Shown one piece after another: positions 1-10,782 of a stretch of 64,000 nt of DNA. The DNA is taken from NCBI GenBank assembly GCA_030734395.1, contig JAUZTG010000007.1:1-64000 (forward strand), in the 5' to 3' direction. A program made the translations under genes and the position numbers. The stretch comes from Sarocladium kiliense (lineage: Eukaryota; Ascomycota; Sordariomycetes; Hypocreales; Sarocladiaceae). Position 1 is the stretch's first letter, and each line of letters begins with the position of its first letter. A model generated the notes under the pieces. The model was not told where the DNA came from. It ran no database searches and saw only the letters and a program-made list of their open reading frames with translations.

Positions 1-302
1 AGTCATGGTGAATGCAAGCCCAGGTATAAATTGCTGTCTTGTAACCCTTTGAGATCCGTAAGCCAGTTTCATCTTTTCCCATTCCAGAGATATCCTGAGT
101 CTGCTCGACCATAGGGGTTGAGCTTGCAAATATCTTCTTATCTTACTTGCTTCACCTCCCGAGGCTAACCGCCTTCATCTGCAACTTCATTCTACAAGGC
201 TCAACGAGCAGTATTGTATCTCACATCTTATCACGGTAAGAGTCGCTTCCGACGCTGACACATTTGCGTATATGCTAACATATCAACCAATTGTAGCTCA
301 AC

Positions 303-491
303 ATGGCCGACAGCATGCGAATCCCTACCGATGAGGAAGAGAAGCGAATGATGGAAGCAGCTGATGCATCCAGAAAGCGCCGAGAAGAAGCAGCCCGGGA
401 GGCAAAGGCCAAACAAGATGCGGAATTGATCAAGAAGGCTGCAGACAACTCCCGAAAGCGTCGTGAGGACAATAAGGACAATAAGTTTTAG
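303..491 (+). CDS. small charged hypothetical protein (62 aa)
   Basis: A short ORF whose ATG lies just after a good intron in the 5' leader: GTAAG at 236, branch CTAAC near 275 and TTGTAG ending at 296 (61 nt). That intron is the main reason to believe the ORF. The protein is almost entirely Lys/Arg/Glu/Ala and holds two similar segments, each with an SRKRRE or SRKRREE-type core, so it is probably one long charged helix. There is no signal peptide or membrane segment. I do not recognise the family and infer no function. It lies 250 bp upstream of a methionine synthase fragment on the same strand, with no sign that the two are linked. Confidence 0.55.
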   Translation: MADSMRIPTDEEEKRMMEAADASRKRREEAAREAKAKQDAELIKKAADNSRKRREDNKDNKF

Positions 492-744
492 GTGTTTTAT
501 GACATAGTACAAACTCGCAGACCATGACATGGCAGGCCATGGTACTGGGCAAGACAGCCTCGAGGCAACCGCCATGTTCAGAAACCTCGAGTGTTGTCGA
601 TAATTTCGCAGAATCAATAACACGCCTGAAGGCATTGAAAGTATACTACTTCAGATTTCCGGGAAGTACCTCTGACTAGCCCCACTATCAAATGGACCGC
701 ACCCGCCTGTGAACCCAAAGTAGTGTCAAAAGTGTTCAGGAAGT

Positions 745-1524
745 ATGGACGGCTATGCCTTCACTACCCACGCCTGGGTTCAGAGCTACGGTTCTCGCTG
801 CGTGCGTCCCCCGATCATCGTCGGTGACATCTCTCGCCCTGCTCCTATGACCGTCAAGGAGAGCAAGTACGCTGTCAGCATCTCCAAGAAGCCCATGAAG
901 GGTATGCTTGCTGGCCCCGTCACCTGCCTGCGGTGGTCTTTCCCCCGTGACGACGTTCACCAGTCTGTCCAGGCTGAGCAGCTCGCCCTGGCTCTCCGCG
1001 ACGAGGTCGACCTCGAGAAGGCCGGCGTCGATGTCATCCAGGTCGATGAGCCTGCCCTCCGTGAGGGTCTGCCCCTCCGCTCCGGCAAGGAACGCGCTGC
1101 CTACCTCGACTGGGCTGTCAAGGCTTTCAAGCTCTCCACCGCTGGTGTCGAGGACTCCACCCAGATTCACTCCCACTTCTGCTACTCCGAGTTCCAGGAC
1201 TTCTTCCACGCCATCGCTGCCCTTGACGCCGATGTTCTCTCCATCGAGAACAGCAAGTCTGACGCCAAGCTCCTCCGCGTCTTCGTCGACTCTGCCTACC
1301 CCCGCCACATCGGCCCTGGTGTCTACGACATTCACTCTCCCCGTGTCCCCAGCGAGCAGGAGATCAAGGACCGCATCGAGGAGATGTTTCAGTTCCTCAA
1401 GCCCGAGCAGCTCTGGATCGACCCTGACTGCGGTCTCAAGACCCGTCAGTGGAAGGAGACCAAGGAGGCCCTTGTCAACATGGTCAACGCTGCCAAGGCT
1501 TTCCGTACCAAGTACGCCAAATAA
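745..1524 (+). pseudogene. C-terminal fragment of cobalamin-independent methionine synthase
   Basis: The 259 codons match only the C-terminal catalytic part of MetE/Met6, 5-methyltetrahydropteroyltriglutamate-homocysteine methyltransferase. Intact enzymes are about 760 aa. Visible landmarks are WVQSYGSRC, the GDISRP loop, QVDEPALREG, and candidate zinc ligands in HSHFCYSEF (His, Cys), SIENSKSD (Glu) and DPDCGLKTR (Cys). The C-terminus ends normally. An in-frame TAG at 721-723 lies just before the ATG, and no coding similarity is seen upstream, so the N-terminal two thirds are absent. Third codon positions are strongly C-rich, typical of a highly expressed housekeeping gene, and the frame is undamaged, so the copy is probably young. 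A product would have the zinc site without the N-terminal barrel, and activity is unlikely. I call it a truncated duplicate. Confidence 0.85.
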
Positions 1525-2445
1525 GCGAGCAACGCTGCTAGCAGCGTGAAGCTCGCGCCATTTCTTTCTTAATTCATGTTTTATTTGATGAGAGCTGTTC
1601 TCAAAAAAGATCAGCTACGATTTCAACATCGGCGTTTAGGGCCAGGGAGACGAAGACATGTTCACTGCATCCCAAAAGTTTAACAAAAGGGTCAGGTACA
1701 GGATTGGTTTTGCAGAATGGGCGTGCATTCAACACATAAGCATGGGCAATTGCCCTGTCACGAGGCTTTTGACCGGAGTGGACATCTCCGGCAAAAAGGT
1801 TGTCGTTCAACATTACGGCGTTTTGAAGTTGACCCGGGTTGCGAAAGAGCCCCGAGGTTGGCCGGAGGTTGTTCCGTCAAGGGTGACGGATTTATGAAAT
1901 TGTATGTGGTAGCGTATTGACTTCTGGCCAAATTGCCGATATACCCGATTCAACCTGGGAACTTAGGTAGAGGAATAAAAGAACCATTCCACCTATATAT
2001 CACATACATGACAGCTCAGCAAAATCAGAATGTAATTTGCATGTATATAGTCAGTCCAGGACGAGTGACATCGGCAAAGGCAGGTTATAGAACGTCTGTT
2101 GACAGTGACATGCTTGCTAGATGTATTTTGTTCTCATCACGGATTCTTTTTGCAAAGCCTTTCGATACCGACGCCAGCTCTACTTTAGCATAAGTGAAAT
2201 TGCGAGTTGCGCATGCCAACATCATCTCAGTCTATATGCATATGGCAGACTATCAAGAAACTGGAGTGTCTCAGGAGTATTTAATGGTTTACCAAGACGA
2301 AGCCTTTACGAGGGACATTTAACGGACTCTGTTGTTGACAGTGAGTCAATGCAATTCGGGCCAGGCAAACTCCCCTGCCACAACATTGCCACAGGTTTAT
2401 GAGGGAGTTCTGGGAATGTACCCCAAAATTTGGCATCGATGAGTC
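1525..2445. other. intergenic, no supported gene
   Basis: About 920 bp between the methionine synthase fragment and the convergent ankyrin gene. Only short unrelated ORFs occur, without domain likeness or convincing introns. No tRNA or repeat is visible. Confidence 0.5.
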
Positions 2446-5400
2446 TTACCACGCTGACTCGCGTTCCTCCCTCGCTTTGTTCAGTATTTCTTCTCCAGCC
2501 TCTGCACGCCGAAGCAGGTCGTCCGCTTCCGCTTGAACTGCGTCAATCCTGTCATGATGGCCACGTTGTAAACCTGGACTGTCTCGAAAAAGCTCCTCGA
2601 GATCACGAATGTGTTGACGAATCAGATCGGCAAGTCCGCGGCACCCATGTTCTGTAGCGACTCTGATCGCACCGTCGTACCCTGTCTGCCCTGGAGAACC
2701 GGCCAGAGATCCGCCCTTGATGAGCAACTGTACCATATCCAGCCGACCCAGGAACACGGCTGCATCTAGCGCAGTACAGGCAGAATGTTTCCAACGGATT
2801 TCAGAGCCACTATAGCAGCAGCTCTCCACCGTGATACCGTTTGGATCCGCCCCCTCTTGTAAAAGTCTAGTGGCGACCTCCAGACTTCCACTCCCGGCGC
2901 AGACGTACAACGGAGGTTCATACCAGGGCCGCGACGATGGTTTCACGCGGCTGTTCGTCAGACTAACCCCGTTTGAGAGCATAAACTCGACCATGTCTAG
3001 ACGGCCTTGCTTGTAGGAAGGAGATATAGCCCAGTACCTGCGACCACAAGCCAGAGCCAAAGCATTGCAGCAACGCGGTCCATAGCTCCCAGATGTAGAG
3101 ACAAAATCCAAATCAGCTCCAAGCTGGACGATCTGTCGAGCAAACCCATAATTCCGAGTTTCTATTGCGATTTGAAGCGGAGTGAAACCGCCCTCCACTT
3201 CATCAAGTTCGCATCCATTATCCAGTAGACTTTGCGCCAGTGCGTACCGTTTCGACCGGATGGCAAGAACCAGAGACGGGGCTCCACCGGATGCCGCAGT
3301 TCTCTGCAAGATGTCGTCAAAGACGTGACCCAAAAGCTTGAACGGCTTCGAAACATTGGGATTTTCGTAGGGCTTGAGCAGCGCCCACACCAACGCTCTC
3401 CATTCCGAAGTAGATATCTGTATAATCTCCGCAGGGAAGCTCTGAAAAAGATGCCATCTTGACAAGATGAAGCCCTTCGCATCCTGCATCCGGGGGGGGT
3501 TCGCTGTAAGGGCTACAGCCAGCAATTTCGCACACGATCGGTCCGAAGGTTGTGTCCTCAGCTTCGCTCCGAGTTTGATGAGATGTTGGCACATCATTAT
3601 AGAAACTCCATGTCCCAAGCATGCGGCAATAACTGAGTAGTCGCCACGGAGAAGCTCGTCTGGACCTAGTGCGTTGATATCGACGCCCATATTAAGCAGC
3701 CAGGATGTTGAAGAGAAATTGTCCAAGCAGGCAGCTGCAACCAATGCATCCCTACCATGTGCTGTGATGTGGACCCTGTTGACGAAGCGATTCTCTTTCA
3801 AGAACACTAACAGGCTCACACCATCTTCTTCAACGCATGCTTTGAGCATTTTCGAACTCGGTGAGAAAAGCCCTTGACGCAGGCACATGAGTGCCGCGCG
3901 GAGATCGTCGGTTAAGCCGTATTCCTTGACACTGGAGGCCCAGGCCGCCAGGATGTCTGGAGTAGGATCAGAGCCATCTTCACCTATCTGTATGTCCACC
4001 TCATATTCGAGGAGCATACGTAAGACCTTTGCGCGTCTCGTGTCAATATTCGCGCCACGAGGATGAAATACCACCAGCGCCTGCTCTAATAGCATAGCTT
4101 CGAGAAATCGCTTCTTCTGAGCGGGATCATGCGCCGTTTGCGACTTCAAATACGTCTCAAGCGCTTGAAGGCCACCACAAGAAGCAGTAGCGGCGGCGCA
4201 TACACCCTCCCGGCTTAAGATGCCCATTCGTTTTGAGCTGTACTTGACCATCAGCGCGAAACCCTCAGGATCAAGATAGAAAGCTACGTCTAGACATGAC
4301 AGTTGTAAGTCTCTGGGCAGGCTCTGTAACCCGTCTTGCAATGACTCGCTGCACAAGCGGAGAGGAAATGGCGCATCTACATCGGCGCCGCTTTCAACAA
4401 ACATATTCAATGACGCAAGGAAATCGGCACGGTACTCGATTTCCGTTTTGGACCGTGGTGGGATGAGAAAGTGAGAAAGAAATATCACGAAATGTGAAGT
4501 TTCTACTTGCGTCAAGCCTGGCCATTCGAAATATGGTGGAGATCGGGCAACTGTCAAGTTCAATGCGTTGATGTCCACGCTTCTGATCAGGGAGGCCATG
4601 GTCTCAGTGATGCCTGCTTCTGTGGCAAAGATGAATGATGACCCTTCTGAAAACCTTGGGACTGAAGCACGAGCACCGCGTGACAGTAGGTCGAAAACCA
4701 AGCTCTCGTTGCCTAACCAAGCACAGATATTCAGTACTTGATCCATGACACCGTCAAGCCATTCTGGATGACTGATAGAGATGCCATGAATAATGCTTGT
4801 GTATGCACTGACCATCGAAGCCGAATCTAATGAAGCCCAGTCTGTAAACAGCTCGAGCGGGTCATGTATATATCCGGAAAAGCTTTGAACAAAGCAATCC
4901 CATACAGCTCTGATTACGGTCGAAGATCCGCGAATGACCCTCAACCCAACATCAAGCCCGACACTCTGTAAAAGAATGCCAAAGGCAATGAAGTCTTCCG
5001 GGGAAACTGCATCATTGTTGATTCGGAACACTATGCTGGCCAGAAACTGGTGAAAGATAAGCTGATCTGAGATGCCTTTGGGGGACGAGCCAAGCTGTGA
5101 ATGCGTATCATGGGTTGATGGGTATATGGTGTCTGTGAAACGAGCCACAAGCATATACGGCTTCACCGACAGGAAGCCGTCATTTGGCATCCACGAAAAA
5201 GGGAATCCATCCCCGTCAGGAATCTCGTAGGCAACTTGCCTCTGAAACATATGTTCTTGTGGCCCCCTAATCAGCATTTTCCTCTTCTGTTTCTCGGAGT
5301 GGAATCTGGCGCACCTAGTAGGGTTCTCCTAAACTGATTCCACGGCAGATTGTCGTGAATCCTTGCTATCAACTTGGATTTGAGACAAACGCCTTTAGTC

Positions 5401-6092
5401 TGAAACTCTTCAAGTGATATTATTGCAGTGTGTCGTGTGAATGACTCGCAGGCGTCTATAGCTGACAGCGCAGCAGAAAATTCATCCCACGTCTTTAAAG
5501 GCTGACTCTGATGGGCGTCCTTTTTATGCTGGGAGTCGACAGATCTCGTCGAGTCCCGGATTACCATCGTTACTGCAGCTGCCTTCATTGTAGTGGCGCT
5601 GGTTCGAGGCCGTACCTGAACATCTCTTGGAAGTGTGATGTCCTTGGAGACTGTTGAACAACCTGTCAGCGTCCTCTGTACGACTCAAAAACAGATGTCG
5701 AGCTTCACTTACAATGATGGTGGGTGTGGTACCCGTTGCGTCGTATCTCTTTCCAAGCCTTCTTTTGGGGTATTGGTGTGCCGTTGAGGAAGATGTCGTA
5801 ACATCCCGGATTCATGCCTCGTGATATGGCATAGTAGTGAATGGACTTCCAATCCTCTTTCTTCAGCTTCTTGCGCAGTTTTAGAACATCTCGCAGCCGC
5901 GTCTCATAGATTGATAACCTTCGTTGGCTGGTTAGAACTGCAAATCGAGTAATTACACTCGTGGTCTTACGGATGCGTCGGGAAAGAGTAGGGTTCCTGT
6001 TCGACAATTCGCTTGACTTGGGGCAAGGTCTTGCGCTCCTCTTGGTATAGCCTTCGGAAGAGAGCCTCGTGTTTCGTCCAATGGTCACACAT
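2446..6092 (-). CDS. Clr5-domain ankyrin-repeat protein (about 1157 aa)
   Basis: The proposed model, in transcript order, is exons 6092-5971, 5927-5713, 5650-5335 and 5266-2446, with introns of 43, 62 and 68 nt. It starts at MCDHWTKHEALFRRLY, which with a downstream YETRL segment fits the fungal Clr5 N-terminal domain. A basic stretch follows (KLRKKLKKEDW). The middle (about 200-850) is helical and of no clear family. The region about 860-1115 holds degenerate ankyrin repeats (TPLQIAIE, VEFMLSNGV, ATRLLQEGADPNG, TALDAAVFLGRLDMVQLLIKGG). The last 50 residues look coiled-coil. The second intron (GTAAGT, GCTGACA branch) is good. The third uses a weak GTTTAG donor, and a one-base frameshift near 5275 is the alternative. 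Fungal Clr5-ankyrin proteins are numerous and mostly uncharacterised, and a nuclear or regulatory role is only a guess. Confidence 0.72.
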
Positions 6093-6851
6093 GGCGCAGA
6101 TAGCAGGTCCTCGCGACGAGAGCGGCTGTGAGAAGTGTCGAGTCACGTCTACAACTGGTGAAGAGGGGTATTCCGTGGTATAGAGCTGAGCTGACAGACT
6201 TGAGCATCTGCGTTGCAAGATATTGCAAGCCAGAGCTTTGACAGAGAAGCCCTCAGTATTTGTACTACAGAGCCTCAGCCTTCAGAACAAGGCCGTAAAT
6301 CACTGGCTACCTCGACCAGCCTCATAGAGCAGCACACCGCCTTGGTAAAGCTGCAAAAGATTTTGGACAACTCCTTGTCGTGGCTGGTTTCTGCACTTTC
6401 GGCTGGCCAACCAAATGGGAACACGCCACGCTGTCAGGCCCTGTTGGCTCTGTCCAATTTCTGGCTGCATGCCTGCACACCATCAGAAGGCGATGAATGT
6501 AGCTGCCTCCTGGCGAACCATATCCTCGCTGACCGCCTGAACATCCCCATGAGAGGATCACCGTAGTCATGGCGGCTCAGGTGCGGACAACTTAGGCTTG
6601 CTTCCTGTCATTCTGAGATTCGCATTACGTGGTCGCCCATGCATATCAATTATGGCAGCTCTTGCAAAGATAAACATTTTCATTGCGAGAATCATTCTTG
6701 AACTCAGTCGGGCGCGTGGGTTAGCTGAGATCACCACTTTGATGATTCGATATTCTGACGTCGCTTCGGCTGACTTCTTCCTCTCTCATCTTCGGTCATT
6801 GTTGTCAGGAGTTCCAGGAGGTTGCGACGCCACTTAATTCAGTCCGTCAAG
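6093..6851. other. intergenic, likely shared 5' region
   Basis: About 760 bp between the divergent Clr5-ankyrin gene and the cutinase-like relic. Several overlapping short ORFs exist on both strands, but none has domain likeness, splice sites or a coding look. It probably contains both promoters. Confidence 0.4.
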
Positions 6852-7322
6852 ATGAAGCTCCCCAGGTCGTCCGCCGTTCTCACCTCGGCTGCTCTCCTCC
6901 CAGGCGCTGCCCTTGCGCAGCAGACGACAAACGAATGCTCGTCCGTACACATCTTCCTCGCCAAGGGTAACAACGAGCCTTATCCCGGACGTCAGGGCGC
7001 GCTCATCCCCGCGATTTGCGCTGGGGTTGAGGGTTGCGACTATGAGGACGTGCAATGGCAGAACATGCTCGAGGATGAGTACTGTTGGATCGCCCATCAG
7101 CAGACGCGGGCAATCAAGGAACGCGACGCAGCAGAGACGGAGGTTCAAGCGTTGTCCTCAGGAGCTCTACGGCGTGGTGCAACCCCCAAAGTCTGGCAAA
7201 GAAGGTGTTCGGGCGTGGGGGCAGGAGGCCCGGAAGCTCGGGTACCGGTCCACCATGTGTCGTTGAAGCATATGCTCATTTCACTTGCTTTTAGATCTGT
7301 TAGGAGCCTATCTGAAGGATAG
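6852..7322 (+). pseudogene. truncated cutinase / acetylxylan esterase (CE5) relic
   Basis: The ATG at 6852 opens a clear signal peptide (MKLPRSSAVL..., cleavage near ALAQ). Next comes the CE5 N-terminal signature CSSVHIFLAKGNNEPYPGRQ, then ICAGVEGCDYEDVQ. Family likeness fades after the EDEYC block, near codon 77. The rest of the frame is basic, low-quality sequence, and another frame keeps only a faint FKRCPQ match, so a frameshift or rearrangement lies near 7085-7170. The nucleophile motif GYSQG and the catalytic Asp and His are missing. Intact relatives are about 200-230 aa secreted serine esterases acting on cutin or acetylated xylan. This copy cannot be an esterase. The signal peptide and first disulfide region are undamaged, so decay may be recent. 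Confidence 0.7.
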
Positions 7323-7621
7323 GACTCTGCCAGACGTTAATGAACAATCTGGACGACAACAAATGATTAAAACGTACACTTGTTTTCCGTCAATCCCCGG
7401 CTTCCACTTCCCGAGGATATGTTACATCCGCACTGGAAGCCAATCTACGCATTGGGTGCTCAGCAGACTTTGCGGGGTTCAGGCGGGTAATCTTAAATGC
7501 GGTTCTGTATAATATCCATATCCTTGAGGTTTGTTGGTTTGCGCCCCTCACAACTCCATCACCCTCAGCATTCTCCCTTTGATACGATCAACGTCCACAA
7601 TCATCCTCGTCTCACGATCGT

Positions 7622-8356
7622 ATGATGGAGCCGGCTCGGGAACCCCAGGTGGTCCGGGTTGCTTGGCACGACCTGGAGTCCCCCTTCCTGGACACTAAAG
7701 CAGATGGTAGCATTCTGAAAGAGGACAATGATGGATCCGAATCGGATGGGTCGGACAGCGATCTATTCTTCGAGTTGTACTACCTGCGTCGATTATGTAG
7801 CATGTCGACGTTCTTGCAGCTCGACATCTCCTATCTCGACACCACAACACGATCCGAGATTATCGCTGCCTTGATTGAAAGCAGCGCCGGCCCTGCCAGA
7901 GCCGAACCAACTGAACGCACTCTTCATCGACAAATTACTTTGCAACACCCTGGACTGGAAAATTCGAGCTTCTATTTCTACCCAGCGTTGGATGTTCTTT
8001 GGCTACCTCATGATATTGATCTGGAAAATATTGAGGAGTTGAGGCGTATCTATGGGAACCAACTCAATAGCATTGAAAATGTGATTGTTGACGAGGTAGG
8101 CCTTTGGATGGATCTTACTAAGGCTATTAAGGTACTGGACCTTCTCGGGGCTGTACGTCATGTATATGTGTGGCTTGAAAGCTATCGTTTTGCGCCTGGC
8201 CATTCTCTCACCACGGATAGCGGTTACTTACAGGAAGCGAGCGAGCTTGAGGCGAGAGATAAACCTGCTCTTCAAGGGAGGGGATGGGTGGTGGAATATA
8301 TAGACTATGAGGGCAACGTGTACGGTGGTTTCCGGTCAGGGGCTCTATGTGAGTAG
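7622..8356 (+). CDS. hypothetical protein, possibly 2EXR-like (244 aa)
   Basis: A single uninterrupted frame starting at a tandem ATG-ATG. The N-terminus is acidic (DNDGSESDGSDSD). The middle has an SFYFYPALDVLWLP segment, followed by an LNSIENVIVDEVG block and VRHVYVWLES. This order of a 'peptide with F/Y plus a value of record' strand pair and a later hydrophobic strand resembles the C-terminal part of fungal 2EXR proteins. The usual N-terminal FxxLPxELRxxIW motif is not present, so assignment is weak. No signal peptide or membrane segment is seen. It may be a divergent or 5'-truncated member. Function is unknown. Confidence 0.55.
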   Translation: MMEPAREPQVVRVAWHDLESPFLDTKADGSILKEDNDGSESDGSDSDLFFELYYLRRLCSMSTFLQLDISYLDTTTRSEIIAALIESSAGPARAEPTERTLHRQITLQHPGLENSSFYFYPALDVLWLPHDIDLENIEELRRIYGNQLNSIENVIVDEVGLWMDLTKAIKVLDLLGAVRHVYVWLESYRFAPGHSLTTDSGYLQEASELEARDKPALQGRGWVVEYIDYEGNVYGGFRSGALCE

Positions 8357-8458
8357 CACTCGTCTTAGAAACACCACGTTCCCTGTAGTAACACACATGA
8401 TTATGAGAGCACCTGGATCACCCCCACGTGGGCTCCGATCCATTTTCCTCGACCGAAG

Positions 8459-8785
8459 TCACACCTTTGGGACGCGTCTAACCGAGGACTGCAACGAGAA
8501 TACGGCTTCATGAAACCTTCCAGCGTTGGAACAACTTTCTGGTCTCAACCAGACCTTGCGGCGCTGTCTTCTCTTCCGAGCTCTGGCTATCGCTCGAGCC
8601 CCCGCGTCTGGCGAAATCGCCTTTGGTCTTGCGAGGAAACGCGTCGTGCTTTCGACGAACATCTTTTGCATCCAGTCCTCAACTCGTTCGCTCTGCGAAT
8701 ATCTCTTGCGCTTATGTCGGCCGGATTCGTTATCGCTATCGAAATTGGCACCGCGCTTTCGGCTTTGCGACGGAGTGCGATTCAT
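8459..8785 (-). CDS. small basic hypothetical protein (108 aa)
   Basis: The ATG is at 8785. The N-terminus is rich in Arg/Lys/Ser (SRKRGANFDSDNESGRHKRKR, nuclear-localisation-like), followed by an amphipathic segment and a second basic stretch (ARARKRRQRRK). The amino-acid mix is plausible for a nuclear protein, but no family is recognised and overlapping ORFs exist on the plus strand. Low certainty; it may be chance or a fragment of a longer spliced gene. Confidence 0.28.
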   Translation of the reverse strand: MNRTPSQSRKRGANFDSDNESGRHKRKRYSQSERVEDWMQKMFVESTTRFLARPKAISPDAGARAIARARKRRQRRKVWLRPESCSNAGRFHEAVFSLQSSVRRVPKV

Positions 8786-9689
8786 CGTGAGCGCGCGTCC
8801 CGGCTCAAGGCAGTTTTGAGCTCGATTTTCGCCAAGGTGGTGGTCCTGGTGGCCTCATCTTCTGGCCTGCAGTATGAATCGTAGAATGGAATCTCCGCTT
8901 CATCCGTAGAGAAGTTTGAAGCAGGTCAGGTCAAGTTTGGCGGCCGAGAGGAGGAGTGTGTGTCTGAAGTGCGAGTGGTGTCCACCATTGATTCGCTCAC
9001 TGTTGGTAAGAGGGATATGGGCGCCAAACCTCCTTGCCCCCATCCAATCAAACCCACGTGGGTCTGATGCTCAGTCCAACGTTGAACACCCCGTCGCGTT
9101 GAAGTCCAGGTATTTCTTTACACTGCGCTTCTAAAAGAAGTACCTCTCTCGATTGAAGTACCATCGCTGAAACGAAGGACTACACGCAGGATCCCACGGC
9201 CGGTCAGGTGCAGACTGTTAGTGGGAGTTCATCCAAGCAGACCCATCTGGAATCATTCCGCTTGGGCCTACCCTGCAACCAAACCTCCAAGTTCTAAACT
9301 GAAGTGGTTCGACATCGCATGGGGCTTTGAGATGATTCCAAGTATGCTTTGCTTTGAAAGCATAGCATTTTCGAAATGGAGTGTTCCATAAGTCACGGGT
9401 CGTTTCCGGACTACACTCGTCGCATGCAGAACCACCTGCGTACTGGCTTCCAAAATTACCGGAACTATGGACGCCAGCCTGCTCCTGCATGTGTATGCCT
9501 GCACCCGCATGGTGGCCACGCGCTATGCGATCTATGTTATTAATAGCCCGTTCGAAAATACAACGCGACGAGAGCGTCCCGTCTGCCGGCACGCTTCTCT
9601 ATGATGTGGCTATGCGTTGATAGCTATTTCGGGGTAAGCAGCCCCACCGTTACCAGATGGTTCGGCCCAGCTCATTCCATTGAAGTTCG
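8786..9689. other. intergenic, no supported gene
   Basis: About 900 bp. The short ORFs on both strands show no domain likeness, no signal peptides and no paired splice sites. No repeats are visible by eye. Confidence 0.4.
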
Positions 9690-10270
9690 ATGATCCCGGC
9701 TGGACAATGTCGGATTCGCTGTGATCCAGTCATCGCTCGCGTTGCACGGAAATCAAACAGCATGCCTCACGTTGCTTCTGTGACACCAGTACATCAACAC
9801 TTCATCGAGAGGAAGCCAGTTCCTCGACGTGCTTTTCAGGTATGCACTCATGCCCTATGGCGGAACCAGCCTGCTTACAGTTCAAGGATGAGATAATCAT
9901 CTTCATAAATTCGCTCGAAGCTTGCCTGGCAGGTTGCCCCTGCGCCGATTCGTTCGATCAGAGGAGCAGATGGATCCTCGCTGAATACGACAAGCTGGAG
10001 ACATTGCGTGCGCAGGCTACAGCAGAGCTGCTGGAAGCCAAAGATCGCGTGTCTTCCAAGAATGACACCATTGCTCTTCTTCGAAAGATGAACTCTATCC
10101 TTTCATCGAAGATGGATAAGCTGCTCAAACAGTTGACAGAGGAAAGGAGGGTAAACTCGTCGTTGCGGGCCGAAATCACAAGGGGCGAAGACACCATTCT
10201 GGAGTTGAAGCGACATCTATGTGCTGAATCTGCAATAGCGTGGCATGGTCAAGTTCAGACTTTCATCTAG
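9690..10270 (+). CDS. predicted coiled-coil protein (179 aa)
   Basis: Two exons, 9690-9839 and 9881-10270, are joined by a 41-nt intron (GTATGC ... CTTACAG) that keeps frame (…AFQ/FKDE…). The C-terminal 100 residues form a long heptad-like helix (KLETLRAQATAELLEAK, LLRKMNSILSSKMDKLLKQL, SSLRAEITRGEDTILELK). There is no other domain. An unspliced alternative starts at the ATG at 9842. A similar 'charged helix with LLRKMN / MLRQLN' block occurs in the protein at 15658-16446, possibly a distant relative. A structural or scaffold role is a guess. Confidence 0.45.
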
Positions 10271-10782
10271 TACTATAGCATTGTGACTCGCGTTTTAGTG
10301 AAAAACTTTATATGCAATTGCAGGCGACAGGTTACACCGACACAATGAATATATACTCCCATTTGATTGACCAAGAGAAGCTAAGTGTGACCTCGTAACA
10401 TAACCACAATTGTGAACACCAAGATGTGTATTTCCACTATCGGTGAAAATAAGCACCTGCAGTTCCAACGCCAAAGAGGTTATACCGATAGTTGATCTCC
10501 CAATGTGGGTGTGTGTTGGGGTCCTCGGCGTGTGGCCGCGGACCGGGCATGCACCCTCGCCTGCGCCTCCAGTGACCTGGCTACCGCCTGTACTTCGGCC
10601 TCCTGTCAGCTCGTTTCACGGCGCAACGAGCCATGGCCAGAGACCATGCGGACTTCCACGACTATAAGATGGGTAAGGCTCCGACTCATCGCTTCCCAGC
10701 CAGCACAAAAGAATTTGACTTCACACTCATCATACAAACTTATCAACGACTCAAATCTAGCGAACCAAACAGAAAAACCACG

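Noticed and set aside
736..1335. 199-codon open frame antisense to the methionine synthase fragment
   Set aside because: Caused by the strong C-ending codon bias of the real gene; no domain likeness of its own.
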